64,000 nucleotides of DNA, taken from Serratia sarumanii (GTDB lineage Bacteria; Pseudomonadota; Gammaproteobacteria; Enterobacterales; Enterobacteriaceae). Position 1 is the first letter of the stretch, and every line of letters begins with the position of its first letter. Positions 21,818-30,954 of this stretch are shown here, one piece after another. A program made the translations under genes and the position numbers. The notes beneath the pieces are model-generated. The model was not told the origin of the DNA, made no database searches, and saw nothing but the letters and a program-made list of their open reading frames with translations. The stretch spans positions 3,720,001 to 3,784,000 of the forward strand of contig NZ_CP124750.1 in assembly GCF_029962605.1 (NCBI RefSeq), in the 5' to 3' direction.

Positions 21818-22591
21818 ATGAAACCAAAGCAGCGGCAGGCCGCTATCCTTGAATATCTGCAGCGGCACGGCAAAACGGCAGTGGATGCCCTGGCCGAGCA
21901 TTTCTCCACCACCGGCACCACCATCCGCAAAGATCTCACCCTGCTGGAAGAAGAAGGCGAGGTGATACGTACCTACGGCGGCGTGGTGCTCAGCCGCGAC
22001 GACGGCGATCAGCCGATCGACCGCAAAACCCATATCAACACCGAGAAAAAACGCCACATCGCCAGCGCCGCCGTGGCGCTGATCGCCGACGGCGACTCGC
22101 TGATCTTCGACGCCGGCAGCACGGTGCTGCAGATGGTGCCGCACCTGGCGCAGTTCAATAACATCACGGTGATGACCAACAGCCTGACCATCGTCAACGC
22201 GCTGGTGGAGCTGGACAACGATCAGACCATCCTGATGCCCGGCGGCACCTACCGCAAAAAATCGGCCTCGTTCCACGGCAGCCTGGCCGAATCGGCGTTT
22301 CAGCAGTTCAGCTTCGACAAGCTGTTTATCGGCGCGGACGGCGTCGATCTCAACGCCGGCGTCACCACCTTCAACGAAGTGCACAACGTCAGCAAAGCGA
22401 TGTGCGAAGCCGCCGGCCGCATTATTCTGTTGGTAGACTCCTCGAAATTCGGCCGCAAGAGCCCGAACGTGGTGTGCGAACTCAGCGCCGTCGACACGCT
22501 GATCACCGACCGAGACATCAACCCCGATTACCTCGCCGCCCTGCAGGCGAAAGGCATCAATATCCTTCTGGTAGGAGACCCTGATGAGTAA
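21818..22591 (+). CDS. srlR: Sorbitol operon repressor SrlR
   Basis: DeoR-family regulator, 257 aa. The N-terminal winged helix ([20 protein letters not shown] ... [15 protein letters not shown]) is followed by a sugar-phosphate sensing domain of the ISOCOT fold ([25 protein letters not shown]). It represses the operon in the absence of sorbitol. An 83-bp AT-rich gap before it could hold a secondary promoter. It overlaps gutQ by eight bases. Confidence 0.94.
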   Translation: MKPKQRQAAILEYLQRHGKTAVDALAEHFSTTGTTIRKDLTLLEEEGEVIRTYGGVVLSRDDGDQPIDRKTHINTEKKRHIASAAVALIADGDSLIFDAGSTVLQMVPHLAQFNNITVMTNSLTIVNALVELDNDQTILMPGGTYRKKSASFHGSLAESAFQQFSFDKLFIGADGVDLNAGVTTFNEVHNVSKAMCEAAGRIILLVDSSKFGRKSPNVVCELSAVDTLITDRDINPDYLAALQAKGINILLVGDPDE

Positions 22592-23555
22592 CGCCAACGC
22601 CCTGCTCGCCTTCGCCCGCGAAACGCTGGAGATCGAGCTGACCGAAGCGCAACGCCTGCTGGCGCGCCTGGACGACAACTTCGTCAGCGCCTGCGAACTG
22701 CTGCTAAACTGCCGTGGCAAAGCGGTGATTTCCGGCATCGGCAAATCCGGCCACATCGGCAAGAAAATCGCCGCGTCGCTGGCCAGCACCGGCACACCGT
22801 CGTTCTTCGTGCACCCGGCAGAAGCGCTGCACGGCGATCTCGGCATGATCGGCGCCGACGACGTGGTGGTGTTCATCTCCTACTCCGGCCGCGCCAAAGA
22901 GCTGGATCTGATCCTGCCGCTATTGGCGGAGAACGGCATTCCGGTGATCGCCGTCACCGGCGGCAAAGAGTCGCCGCTGGCGCAGGCCGCCGCCTGCGTG
23001 TTGGATATCGGCGTCGAGCGCGAAGCCTGCCCGATGGGGCTGGCACCGACCTCCAGCGCGGTCAACACCCTGATGATGGGTGATGCTCTGGCGATGGCGC
23101 TGATGCGCCAGCGCGGTTTCAACGCGGAAGATTTCGCCCGCTCGCACCCGGGCGGCAGCCTGGGGGCGCGCCTGCTGAACCGCGTGCATCACCTGATGCG
23201 CACCGGCGATCGCCTGCCGCGCGTGAGCGAAAGCGCCAACGTGATGGAAGCGATGCTGGAGCTGAGCCGCACCGGGCTCGGGTTAGTGGCGGTCTGCGAC
23301 GCGCAGCAGCGGGTGGTGGGCGTGTTTACCGACGGCGACCTGCGCCGCTGGCTGGTGAAGGGCAACAGCCTGCAGGATCCGCTCAGCCCGGCGATCACCC
23401 GCCCCGGCTATCGGCTGCCGGAGCAGTGGCGCGCCGGCGAGGCGCTGGAGGCGCTGCACGAACAGCACATCAGCGCGGCCCCGGTGGTCGATATGGACGG
23501 CGTGCTGGTGGGGGCGCTCAACCTGCACGATCTGCATCAGGCCGGCATCGGCTGA
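22584..23555 (+). CDS. gutQ: Arabinose-5-phosphate isomerase GutQ
   Basis: 323-aa enzyme with an N-terminal SIS domain ([32 protein letters not shown]) and two C-terminal CBS domains. It interconverts ribulose 5-phosphate and arabinose 5-phosphate, like KdsD, and supplies a Kdo precursor. In the srl operon, arabinose 5-phosphate is thought to act as a signal. It overlaps srlR, so translation is coupled. Confidence 0.95.
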   Translation: MSNANALLAFARETLEIELTEAQRLLARLDDNFVSACELLLNCRGKAVISGIGKSGHIGKKIAASLASTGTPSFFVHPAEALHGDLGMIGADDVVVFISYSGRAKELDLILPLLAENGIPVIAVTGGKESPLAQAAACVLDIGVEREACPMGLAPTSSAVNTLMMGDALAMALMRQRGFNAEDFARSHPGGSLGARLLNRVHHLMRTGDRLPRVSESANVMEAMLELSRTGLGLVAVCDAQQRVVGVFTDGDLRRWLVKGNSLQDPLSPAITRPGYRLPEQWRAGEALEALHEQHISAAPVVDMDGVLVGALNLHDLHQAGIG

Positions 23556-23561
23556 TCAACG

Positions 23562-23592
23562 CCGGGGGGCGCCATCACCGGCGCCCCCGGTC
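23562..23592. terminator. Bidirectional hairpin between gutQ and ivy
   Basis: A long GC-rich inverted repeat (about CCGGGGGCGCC arms around a short loop) occupies the 40-bp gap between the convergent gutQ and ivy genes. No long T-run is present. Confidence 0.55.
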
Positions 23593-23595
23593 AGA

Positions 23596-24054
23596 TCATT
23601 TCCAGTCGGGATTGTTCTCGAACTGCTGCTTCAGCAGCGCCTTCATGTCGTCATCCGGTTTGCCGAGCCACTGATACTTGGCGTATTTCTTCGGATGGTC
23701 GACGGCTTCCGGCCGGTCTTCCACCGCCACCCGCACGCCCCAGGCCTGGGATTTGTCCGCGCTGAACGCCACGATCAAAAAGTTGTTGCCGCAGTCGTGC
23801 GGTTTGCACAGATTGCCGACCAGATACTCTTTGCCCTTCCAGCTCAGGTTCTGCGCCGGCGTCGAGGTGCCGACGCCCTTGCGCGCCCAGCCCGGCATCC
23901 GCGCCTGGCCTTTCACCATGTTTTGCCAGCTGGCCTGATACCCCGGCTGCTGAATCAAATCCGACGTGGTGACGATCTGCTGAGCAAAGCTGCCCGCGCT
24001 GAAGCTGAGCAGTGCGCCGAAGAGGGCGCAACGCAGCGCCTGGTGTCCCGTCAT
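23596..24054 (-). CDS. ivy: Ivy-type periplasmic C-type lysozyme inhibitor
   Basis: 152-aa secreted protein with a cleavable signal peptide (about 1-25, ending AGSFAQ). The lysozyme-inhibitory loop CKPHDC (Cys83-Cys88) is intact; in E. coli Ivy the loop histidine inserts into the lysozyme active site. Ivy protects Gram-negative bacteria from host lysozyme and can also restrain lytic transglycosylases. The gene is monocistronic and convergent with gutQ. Confidence 0.95.
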   Translation of the reverse strand: MTGHQALRCALFGALLSFSAGSFAQQIVTTSDLIQQPGYQASWQNMVKGQARMPGWARKGVGTSTPAQNLSWKGKEYLVGNLCKPHDCGNNFLIVAFSADKSQAWGVRVAVEDRPEAVDHPKKYAKYQWLGKPDDDMKALLKQQFENNPDWK

Positions 24055-24138
24055 AGTCCTTCTCCCTAGGTTAAATCAGGTTTCGCCCATAAAACCGGGC
24101 CTGAACTAGTCAGACCACGGTTGCGGCAAAAAGTTGAC

Positions 24139-24939
24139 TCACCACCAGGCGTGGAAATGATGCACCGGCCCGATGCCGTGCCCCACTTCCAGCGTGTCCG
24201 CCTGTTGCAGTGCTTGTTGCAGGTAGTCCTTGGCGGCGGCCACCGTGGCCGCCCAGTCGGCATGGCGCGGGCGCAGCGCCGCCAGCGCGCCCGAGAGCGT
24301 GCAACCGGTGCCGTGGGTGTGGCGGGTGGCGACGCGCGGCGCGGTAAAGCGCTGCTCGCCTTCTGCGGTAAACAGCCAGTCCGGGCTCTCGCTTTCGCTC
24401 AGGTGGCCGCCCTTCATCAGCACCGCCCGGCAGCCCATCTCCAGCAGCGCCCGCCCCTGCTCGCGCATCTGCGCTTCATCTTCCGCCGGCGCGCACGCCA
24501 GCAGCGCCGCCGCTTCCGGCAGGTTCGGCGTAATGATCGACACCAGCGGCAACAGCTCGCTCCGAATAGACGCCACCGCCTCCGGCGCCAACAACGGATC
24601 GCCGCTTTTCGCCAGCATCACGGTGTCCAGCACCACGAATTCCGGCCGGTAATGGCGCAGCCGTTCGGCCACCGCCTGCACGATGTCGGCGTTGGCCAGC
24701 ATGCCAATCTTGACGCTGTCGATGCGCACGTCGCTGAACACCGAGTCCAGCTGCGCGGCGACGAACGCCGGATCGATGTAATACACCGACTGCACGCCGC
24801 GGGTATTCTGCGCCACCAGCGCGGTGATCACCGAGGTGCCGTAGGCGCCAAGCGCCGAGAAAGCCTTCAAATCGGCCTGAATGCCGGCGCCACCGCTGGG
24901 ATCGGTGCCGGCGATGGTCAGGGCGTTAATGCGTTTCAT
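24139..24939 (-). CDS. thiD: HMP/HMP-phosphate kinase ThiD
   Basis: 266-aa ribokinase-like kinase that phosphorylates hydroxymethylpyrimidine and then its monophosphate in thiamine synthesis. It starts NALTIAGTDPSGGAGIQADL and has the anion-hole motif HGTGCTLSGALAA. The open frame runs upstream, but the ATG at 24939 overlaps the thiM stop by one base and matches the family start. Second gene of thiMD. Confidence 0.96.
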   Translation of the reverse strand: MKRINALTIAGTDPSGGAGIQADLKAFSALGAYGTSVITALVAQNTRGVQSVYYIDPAFVAAQLDSVFSDVRIDSVKIGMLANADIVQAVAERLRHYRPEFVVLDTVMLAKSGDPLLAPEAVASIRSELLPLVSIITPNLPEAAALLACAPAEDEAQMREQGRALLEMGCRAVLMKGGHLSESESPDWLFTAEGEQRFTAPRVATRHTHGTGCTLSGALAALRPRHADWAATVAAAKDYLQQALQQADTLEVGHGIGPVHHFHAWW

Positions 24940-25730
24940 CACAGATCCTCCCCGCGCAGCTGATACAGGGCGTCGAGGAACGCCGGCGTAAAGCTGCCCG
25001 GCCCGGTGGCCTGTCTGGCCGCGAGGCCGCCGCAGTGGGACATCACCCGGCAGGCGGTCGCCACGTTGTCCAGGCGATCGCCCGGCAGGGCGCAAAACGC
25101 TGCCACGACCGCCGACAGCGCGCAGCCGGTGCCCACCACCCGCGTCATCAGCGGGGAACCGCCTTCGATCGCCCAATCGCGTTGGCCGTCGGTGACGTAA
25201 TCCACCGCGCCGGTGACCGCCACCACCGCGCCGCTGCGCTGCGCCAGCTCACGCGCGGCGGGCAATGCCGCCAGCGAATCGTCGCCGCTGTCCACGCCGC
25301 GGCCGCTGGCCAGCAACCCGCTGAGCGCCATGATTTCCGAGGCGTTGCCGCGTATCGCCGCCGGTTTCTCGTCCAGCAGCTGTTTAGCAAAGGCGGTGCG
25401 GTAGGAGAGCGCGCCGACCGCCACCGGATCCAGCGTCCAGGGCTTGCCGGCCTGATTGGCGGCGGCCACCGCCACCCGCATCGATTCGGCGCGCAGCGCA
25501 TTGAGGGTGCCGACGTTGATCAGCAGGCCGTCGGCCAGCACGCTGAACTGCGCCGCCTCTTGCGGCTCCACCACCATCGCCGGGGAGGCACCCAGCGCCA
25601 ATAGCACGTTGGCGGTCAGCGATTGCACCACTTCGTTGGTCAGGCAGTGGATCAGCGGAGGCCGCTGTTGGAATTGGGTCAGACAGGCCGCGGCGCGCGC
25701 GCCGGGTAGTGCATCAGGTCGAGCGATCAT
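24939..25730 (-). CDS. thiM: Hydroxyethylthiazole kinase ThiM
   Basis: 263-aa kinase that salvages the thiazole moiety for thiamine. Typical segments are [20 protein letters not shown] and [15 protein letters not shown] with the catalytic cysteine. It is the first gene of the thiMD operon, and a TPP riboswitch controls it from the leader. Confidence 0.96.
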   Translation of the reverse strand: MIARPDALPGARAAACLTQFQQRPPLIHCLTNEVVQSLTANVLLALGASPAMVVEPQEAAQFSVLADGLLINVGTLNALRAESMRVAVAAANQAGKPWTLDPVAVGALSYRTAFAKQLLDEKPAAIRGNASEIMALSGLLASGRGVDSGDDSLAALPAARELAQRSGAVVAVTGAVDYVTDGQRDWAIEGGSPLMTRVVGTGCALSAVVAAFCALPGDRLDNVATACRVMSHCGGLAARQATGPGSFTPAFLDALYQLRGEDL

Positions 25731-25780
25731 ATTCCTCCCAACCGGCGTTCAAGAAGGCGGCGCCGGCTGGGCGGCCGTGA

Positions 25781-25857
25781 CTTCCCTACGCTGGCATTAT
25801 CCAGATCAGGTAATACGGGTATTTCTCAGCCTTCACGTAGAAGGGCACCCCGAGTCA
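25781..25857 (-). promoter_or_regulatory. TPP (THI-box) riboswitch of thiMD
   Basis: On the minus strand the leader contains CTCGGGGTGCCCTTC, the universal GGCTGAGAAATACCC element and ACCTGATCTGGATAATGCCA, ending in CGTAGGGAAG. This is the complete thiamine pyrophosphate aptamer. It ends about 50 nt before the thiM start, leaving room for a ribosome-binding-site sequestering stem as in E. coli thiM. Confidence 0.97.
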
Positions 25858-26004
25858 TGAAAATCAATAGGTTGTGATCAACGTTGCGTTAATCCCTGCA
25901 GGGGATCATGCCAGCGGCGACGCAGACAAACAAGCGAATAAATTGGCCCGGCAGGCATACACCGCGCTATGCGCTATAGTGAGCACAAACCACCGGGAGA
26001 TGCC

Positions 26005-26430
26005 ATGCAGATAAGACCCTATCAAGAAACCGATCGCCCCTTTCTGCGCACGCTGTACCTGGCGTCGCGCAAGGCGGCGTTCGGCTGGCGCGATACCTCA
26101 AACTATCAGTTGGAAGATTTCGACGGCGCGACGCTGGGCGAAGCGATTTGGGTGGCGGAAGACGGCGGCACGCTGCTGGGATTCGTCTCCATCTACCGCG
26201 AAGACAACTTCATTCATAACCTGTATGTCGATCCCCATCAGCCGCCGCGCGGCGTCGGCAGTGCGCTGCTGCAGGCGGCGGAAGCTACCTTCACCGCCAC
26301 CGGCTCGCTGAAATGCCTGGTGAAGAATGAAAAGGCGCTGGCGTTCTACCGCAAACACGGCTGGCGCATCATCTCTACCGGCAACGACGGCGAAGAAGAT
26401 TATTACCTGCTGCATTCGCCGGCCCGCTAA
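26005..26430 (+). CDS. GNAT-family N-acetyltransferase
   Basis: 141-aa acetyltransferase. The acetyl-CoA fold is seen in FVSIYREDNFIHNLYVDPHQ, the pyrophosphate loop PPRGVGSALLQAAE, and the C-terminal NEKALAFYRKHGWRIIS motif. The substrate is unknown. The start at 26005 follows GGGAGATGCC. Confidence 0.88.
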   Translation: MQIRPYQETDRPFLRTLYLASRKAAFGWRDTSNYQLEDFDGATLGEAIWVAEDGGTLLGFVSIYREDNFIHNLYVDPHQPPRGVGSALLQAAEATFTATGSLKCLVKNEKALAFYRKHGWRIISTGNDGEEDYYLLHSPAR

Positions 26431-26531
26431 CGCCGCCTTTCCCGTCACAGAACTCATTAATGATAATGGATTTCATTATCATTTAAGCATACCCTTCCTT
26501 GTCTCTCTCAATGAACTTTGCAAGGAAGGTT

Positions 26532-27212
26532 ATGCAACATCAAACGGATACACGCTTCCCCGATGCCGCGGCGGCGGACTACGATCGCCGTATTCTGACC
26601 CTGGTGCCCGGCTATCAGTTTGCTCAGTCGCTGCTGACGGCGACGCTCGCGCAGACGCTGCCGAATGACGCCACGCTGTTGCTGGCCGGCTGCGGCACCG
26701 GCAGCGAACTGTCGGCGCTGGCCGCCGCCAACGCCAGCTGGCGTTTCAGCGCAGTGGAACCCTCCGCCGGCATGCTGGCGGCCGCGCGCGCCAAGGCCGA
26801 AGCCGCGGGTTATGCACAACGGGTGAGTTTCCAGCCCACCTTGCTGCAACAAGCGCCGCAAACCCGCCACGGCGCGGCGGTGTGCTCATTGGTGCTGCAC
26901 TTTATCGCCGACGATGGCACCAAACTGGATTTCCTGCAGCAGTTGGCACAGCGCCTCTCCCCCGCCGCACCGCTGCTGCTGTTCGACTATCAACCGGAGG
27001 GCCTGCCCGCCAGCCACTACCAACACTGGCTGCAAAGCGCCGGGCACTCGGCGGCGCAGGCGCAGGAGGTGATCGAACGCACCCGCCGCAACTGGCACCC
27101 GATGACGGCGGCACGCAGCCGTCTCCTCCTGGCGGAAAGCGGCTTCACCGCGCCTCAGCAGTTGTGCGGTGCGCTGGGCTTCCAGCTTTCACTGCTCCAC
27201 CGCCGCCGCTGA
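26532..27212 (+). CDS. Class I SAM-dependent methyltransferase
   Basis: 226-aa protein. Motif I is LLLAGCGTGSELSALA, followed by an acidic residue in FSAVEPSAGMLAAARAKAE that should bind the SAM ribose. Motif post-I/II is at GAAVCSLVLHFIADD. It resembles small-molecule methyltransferases of the Methyltransf_25 type, with unknown substrate. AAGGAAGG precedes the ATG at 26532. Its 3' end overlaps the convergent MFS gene by 24 bp. Confidence 0.85.
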   Translation: MQHQTDTRFPDAAAADYDRRILTLVPGYQFAQSLLTATLAQTLPNDATLLLAGCGTGSELSALAAANASWRFSAVEPSAGMLAAARAKAEAAGYAQRVSFQPTLLQQAPQTRHGAAVCSLVLHFIADDGTKLDFLQQLAQRLSPAAPLLLFDYQPEGLPASHYQHWLQSAGHSAAQAQEVIERTRRNWHPMTAARSRLLLAESGFTAPQQLCGALGFQLSLLHRRR

Positions 27213-28418
27213 GGGCGGCATGCCGCGCAGCGTCAGCCGCCAAAACAGCAGCGCGCTCAGGCTGACGCCCGCCCCCAGCCAGCAGACGCCGCTCCAGCCC
27301 GCCCAGGCGTACATATGGGTGCCGGCAAAGGCGCCCAGACCGCTGCCGACGGCGTAAAACAGCATGTAGCAGCCCACCAGCCTGCTGTGCGACTGCGGGT
27401 GCGCGCTGAAGATCATGCTCTGGTTCAGCACGTGGATCGCCTGGCCCGCCAGATCCAGCAATACGATGCCCGCCACCAGCCAAACCAGGCCGCTGCCGAG
27501 TAAACCGAGCGGCAGCCAGGCCAGCGTCAGCAGCAGCAGACACACGCCGCTGGCCACCTGCCCCAGTCCGCGATCCGCCAGATGCCCGGCGCGCACCGCC
27601 GCCAGCGCGCCCACCGCGCCGACCAGGCCGAACGCCCCCACCGCGGCATGGGTGAAGTTGAACGGCGCCTGACTCAGCGGCAACACCAGCGAACTCCAAA
27701 AGAGGCTGAAAGCGCCGAACATCAGCAGCGCCAACATGCCGCGAATTTGCAGCGTGCGGTCATGCAGCAGCAGGGTCAGCATTGAACGCAGCAGCGCGGG
27801 ATAGCTCAGCGTACTGGGAGCGGTGCGCGGCGCAGGCAGCAGGCGCGACAGGATCGGCAGCAATACCAGCGTCACCCCGGCAGAGAAGAAGTACACCGTG
27901 CGCCAGCCGCCGACATCCGCCAGCGCGCCGGACAGGGTGCGCGCCAGCAGCAACCCCAACACCACTCCGCCCTGCGCCGCACCAACCACCCGCCCGCGCT
28001 CCTGCGGCGCCGCCAGTGCTGCGGCGAAAGCGATCAGCCCCTGCGTCATGGCGGTACCCAATAAGCCTACCAGCAACATCCCCGCCAGCAGCCAGGGCGC
28101 GCTTTGCGCCCAGCCCACCAGCAGCAGCGCGCCGATCAGCCCCAGCTGTTGCCCCGCCAGCAACCAATGCCGGTTCAGCCGATCCCCAAGCGGCACCACC
28201 AACAGCAGCGCCAGCGCGCAGCCCAGTTGGGTCACGGTGATCACCATGCCGACCGCCGCCAGGCTGATGGAAAAATCATGGGCGATGGCGTCCAGCAGCG
28301 GCTGCGCATAGTAAACGTTGGCCACGCTAAAGGCGCTGGCGGCGGCCAGCAGCAGCACCAGAGGGGCCGGCAGGCGCCCCAGCGCCGCACAGGGGGGATC
28401 CAGCAGTTTGTCGCTCAT
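27189..28418 (-). CDS. MFS transporter (12-helix exporter type)
   Basis: 409-aa major facilitator with 12 predicted helices. Motif A appears as PLGDRLNRHWLL, and the first helix carries SVANVYYAQPLLD, common in the putative exporter subfamily next to regulators. The ATG at 28418 is preceded by GAGG at good spacing; an in-frame TTG 12 bp upstream is less likely. The divergent HxlR-type gene 95 bp away probably regulates it. Confidence 0.88.
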   Translation of the reverse strand: MSDKLLDPPCAALGRLPAPLVLLLAAASAFSVANVYYAQPLLDAIAHDFSISLAAVGMVITVTQLGCALALLLVVPLGDRLNRHWLLAGQQLGLIGALLLVGWAQSAPWLLAGMLLVGLLGTAMTQGLIAFAAALAAPQERGRVVGAAQGGVVLGLLLARTLSGALADVGGWRTVYFFSAGVTLVLLPILSRLLPAPRTAPSTLSYPALLRSMLTLLLHDRTLQIRGMLALLMFGAFSLFWSSLVLPLSQAPFNFTHAAVGAFGLVGAVGALAAVRAGHLADRGLGQVASGVCLLLLTLAWLPLGLLGSGLVWLVAGIVLLDLAGQAIHVLNQSMIFSAHPQSHSRLVGCYMLFYAVGSGLGAFAGTHMYAWAGWSGVCWLGAGVSLSALLFWRLTLRGMPPSAAAVEQ

Positions 28419-28513
28419 CGCATACCTCAATCTAGTTTCATTATTAAACCCAATGAACTTTAGGCGCAGAGGTTTTATAATGCAACCAGAATGTGCAGTT
28501 GGAGATAACCGTC

Positions 28514-28963
28514 GTGAAACGTAAAAGCCTGGAAGACGCGCCGTGCCCGGTGGCGCGCACGCTGGATGTGATTGGCGACTGGTGGTCGCTGCTGATCGTG
28601 CGCGACGCCTTCGACGGCGTCACCCGCTTCAGCGAATTTCAAAAAGGGCTGGGGATGGCGAAGAACATCCTTGCCACCCGCCTGCGCGCGCTGGTGACGC
28701 ACGGCGTGCTGGAAATCGTGCCCGCCGCAGACGGCAGCGCCTATCAGGAATATGTGCTGACCGAGAAAGGCCGCGCGCTGTTTCCGGTGATCGTCGGCCT
28801 GCGCCAGTGGGGGGAAGATCATCTGTTCGCCGAGGGAGAAGCGCACTCAACGCTGGTGGAAAGCGACAGCGGCCGCCCCGTCCCGCGCCTGACGCCGATC
28901 GGCAGCGCCGGGCAGACGCTCACCCCGCTGAATACCCGGGTGGTGAAGGTGGAGGAACGGTGA
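28514..28963 (+). CDS. HxlR-family transcriptional regulator
   Basis: 149-aa winged-helix regulator with the HxlR signature CPVARTLDVIGDWWSLLIVRDAFDGVTRFSEFQ and Cys in the N-terminal segment. Many family members sense aldehydes or electrophiles through such a cysteine. The likely start is the GTG at 28514, with GGAG upstream; a second GTG lies 21 bp earlier. It is divergent from the MFS gene and probably controls it. Confidence 0.88.
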   Translation: MKRKSLEDAPCPVARTLDVIGDWWSLLIVRDAFDGVTRFSEFQKGLGMAKNILATRLRALVTHGVLEIVPAADGSAYQEYVLTEKGRALFPVIVGLRQWGEDHLFAEGEAHSTLVESDSGRPVPRLTPIGSAGQTLTPLNTRVVKVEER

Positions 28964-28969
28964 TGAGAG

Positions 28970-29230
28970 TTAGTGGCGGTGCCCGCAGCTCACCCGCTGA
29001 AAAACCTGGCGGATAAAGAGCCATTCCAGACACCCGGCCAGCAGATAAACCGCGCCAAAAATGAGCGCACCAAACCATTCCGTATCGTTAAAATGGAAAA
29101 ACTCGCTGGCGTCAATCAGCCAAGCGGTTTGATCCTGGTTTAGCCTGGGTACAGGAAAAAGCTTTATTGTCAGCACAGCCAGCCCAACAACAGCCAATGC
29201 GTTAGCGAGCAACAGGGCAAGTTTTTTCAT
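28970..29230 (-). CDS. Small membrane protein, probable immunity partner
   Basis: 86-aa protein with two hydrophobic segments (about 4-24 and 53-73). The intervening loop (FPVPRLNQDQTAWLIDASEF) should face the periplasm. I recognise no family. Its start lies inside the last 29 bases of the Tlde1-like gene, and such overlap is typical of effector-immunity pairs. It is AT-rich like its partner. The immunity role is inferred from position, size and membrane topology only. Confidence 0.6.
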   Translation of the reverse strand: MKKLALLLANALAVVGLAVLTIKLFPVPRLNQDQTAWLIDASEFFHFNDTEWFGALIFGAVYLLAGCLEWLFIRQVFQRVSCGHRH

Positions 29231-29711
29231 AGCCTTTCACCTCGATAGTCCCATATGCCTGTAATGTCGTTCCCGGAACTCTGGCTGTTTTCGATTTCAG
29301 CAATGCAGCTCGCAGACGATTGAATTCGTTTTGGGAATAAAAGGTTACACATCCTTCGGATAATCCAAGTGGACCGATTGGATGCAACCTGAATTGCCCA
29401 CGCATAATGCCGTTAATCCATGTTCTATCGTTAACTGTTCCATCATCTCTGTATAAAGCAAACCAACTATTGTGATCTACATTGGTCACAATATCTTTTA
29501 TGAAAGTAATAGTCTGCGACTTTAAACCACCGGATGGCCGATCCACAATCCAGTAAGTACCGGCTGGTATAGCCCCGTGATTGGGAACATCTGTACATCC
29601 TGGTTGATTTGTATACTGTTTATTACCAGAAAACACAGAGAACATCCCAACCCCTTGACACAACAGAGTGTTTATTTTGTTTCCATTATGAACTAAAAAG
29701 CAGCGAAGCAT
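29202..29711 (-). CDS. Tlde1-like (DUF2778, L,D-transpeptidase-fold) effector
   Basis: 169-aa protein with a C-terminal L,D-transpeptidase-like active site: His110, Ser118 and Cys121 in HPIGPLGLSEGCVTFYS. The N-terminus (MLRCFLVHNGNKIN) and GAIPAGTYWIVDRPSGG are typical of DUF2778 proteins. Salmonella Tlde1 is a type VI effector of this family that damages target peptidoglycan by cleaving and exchanging D-amino acids in stem peptides. No signal peptide is visible, as expected for T6SS delivery. The gene is AT-rich, starts after GGGGGA at 29711 and overlaps a candidate immunity gene. No T6SS structural gene lies in the window. Confidence 0.78.
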   Translation of the reverse strand: MLRCFLVHNGNKINTLLCQGVGMFSVFSGNKQYTNQPGCTDVPNHGAIPAGTYWIVDRPSGGLKSQTITFIKDIVTNVDHNSWFALYRDDGTVNDRTWINGIMRGQFRLHPIGPLGLSEGCVTFYSQNEFNRLRAALLKSKTARVPGTTLQAYGTIEVKGYEKTCPVAR

Positions 29712-29939
29712 TTTATTTCCCCCATCCTTTGGCTGAGCACCGATAATATCCAGCAAATAAGATTTTATCTATCTTATTGATTTTTTGAATATTGTTAACT
29801 CGTGATGATAGAATCAGCAATGAGTAAGGCCCAATCAGCATTGATGGCGCGTGCATCACCTTGAGCTATTACATCTATTCTCTAACAGCTTCCGCAATCC
29901 CCTGCAGGTAATGTATAGTCCGCGTTTTACGGAGATCCC
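29712..29939. other. AT-rich intergenic region before rluF
   Basis: About 230 bp with low GC near the effector gene. It should contain the divergent promoters of the effector pair and rluF. No hairpin or gene is evident. Confidence 0.35.
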
Positions 29940-30809
29940 ATGCTGACTAACTCATCCATTCGTCTGAACAAATACATTAGCGAGAGCGGTATCTGCTCAC
30001 GCCGCGACGCCGATCGATACATCGAACAGGGCAACGTTTTCATCAACGGTAAACGCGCCACCGTTGGCGCCCAGGTATTTGCCGGCGATGTGGTGAAGGT
30101 TAACGGTCAGCTGATCGAACCGCGCAATGAAGAAGATCTGGTGCTGATCGCGCTGAACAAGCCGGTCGGCATCGTCACCACCACCGAAGACGGCGAGCGC
30201 GACAACATCGCCGACTTCGTCAACCACAGCAAACGCATTTTCCCGATCGGCCGCTTGGACAAAGATTCGCAGGGGCTGATCTTTCTGACCAACCACGGTG
30301 ACCTGGTCAACAAGATCCTGCGCGCCGGCAACAATCACGAGAAAGAGTATCTGGTGACGGTCAACAAGCCGGTGACCGACGAGTTTATTCGCGGCATGGG
30401 CGCCGGCGTGCCGATGCTGGGCACGGTGACCAAAAAGTGCAAGGTGAAGAAAGAGGCACCTTTCGTGTTCCGCATCACGCTGGTGCAGGGGCTGAACCGC
30501 CAGATCCGCCGCATGTGCGAACACTTCGGCTACGAGGTCACCAAGCTGGAACGCACGCGCATCATGAACGTCAGCCTCAAAGGCTTGCCGCTGGGCGAAT
30601 GGCGCGATCTGACCGATGACGAGCTGATCGAGCTGTTCAAACTGATTGAAGGCTCTTCATCCGAGGCCAAGCCGGCGAAGAAGGCCCCGGCCAAATCCGC
30701 CGCGGCGAAAAAACCGAGTGCCGGCGGCCCCAAAAGCGCCGACAAAGCCGCTGCGCCGGCCGGCCGCAAGCGCTTTACCCAGCCAGGGCGCAAGAAAAAA
30801 GGGCGTTAA
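29940..30809 (+). CDS. rluF: 23S rRNA pseudouridine 2604 synthase RluF
   Basis: 289-aa RsuA/RluB/E/F-family pseudouridine synthase. An N-terminal S4 RNA-binding domain ([20 protein letters not shown]) is followed by a catalytic domain with the aspartate in [13 protein letters not shown]. The C-terminal Lys/Ala-rich tail ([15 protein letters not shown]) is basic and should be disordered, as in E. coli RluF. It modifies U2604, and less often U2605, of 23S rRNA. A terminator follows at 30832. Confidence 0.95.
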   Translation: MLTNSSIRLNKYISESGICSRRDADRYIEQGNVFINGKRATVGAQVFAGDVVKVNGQLIEPRNEEDLVLIALNKPVGIVTTTEDGERDNIADFVNHSKRIFPIGRLDKDSQGLIFLTNHGDLVNKILRAGNNHEKEYLVTVNKPVTDEFIRGMGAGVPMLGTVTKKCKVKKEAPFVFRITLVQGLNRQIRRMCEHFGYEVTKLERTRIMNVSLKGLPLGEWRDLTDDELIELFKLIEGSSSEAKPAKKAPAKSAAAKKPSAGGPKSADKAAAPAGRKRFTQPGRKKKGR

Positions 30810-30831
30810 CCCCCCGCTCACGCTTCTCGCC

Positions 30832-30856
30832 AAGCCCGCCGTTGCGCGGGCTTTTT
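30832..30856 (+). terminator. rluF terminator
   Basis: AAGCCCGC-CGTT-GCGCGGGCTTTTTC hairpin with a short T-run, 22 bp after the rluF stop. Confidence 0.85.
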
Positions 30857-30897
30857 CATCATAAAAGTCAGCCACAGGCCGCCACTGAGTTCTCACC

Positions 30898-30926
30898 ATA
30901 AAAAAGGCCCGCATCAAGCGGGCCAG
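30898..30926 (-). terminator. Autotransporter terminator
   Basis: Read on the minus strand, the stem GGCCCGC-TTGAT-GCGGGCC is followed by T6, 30 bp after the autotransporter stop. It backs onto the rluF terminator. Confidence 0.85.
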
Positions 30927-30954
30927 TCAGTACCAGAGAAGTCTAGAGGAAGAA

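Noticed and set aside
24940-25176. N-terminal extension of ThiD into thiM
   Set aside because: It overlaps thiM out of frame; the ATG at 24939 matches the family start and the usual thiM-thiD overlap.
25895-25910. Palindrome ATCCCTGCAGGGGAT upstream of the GNAT gene
   Set aside because: Too short and lacking a T-run for a terminator; no gene-specific context supports an operator.
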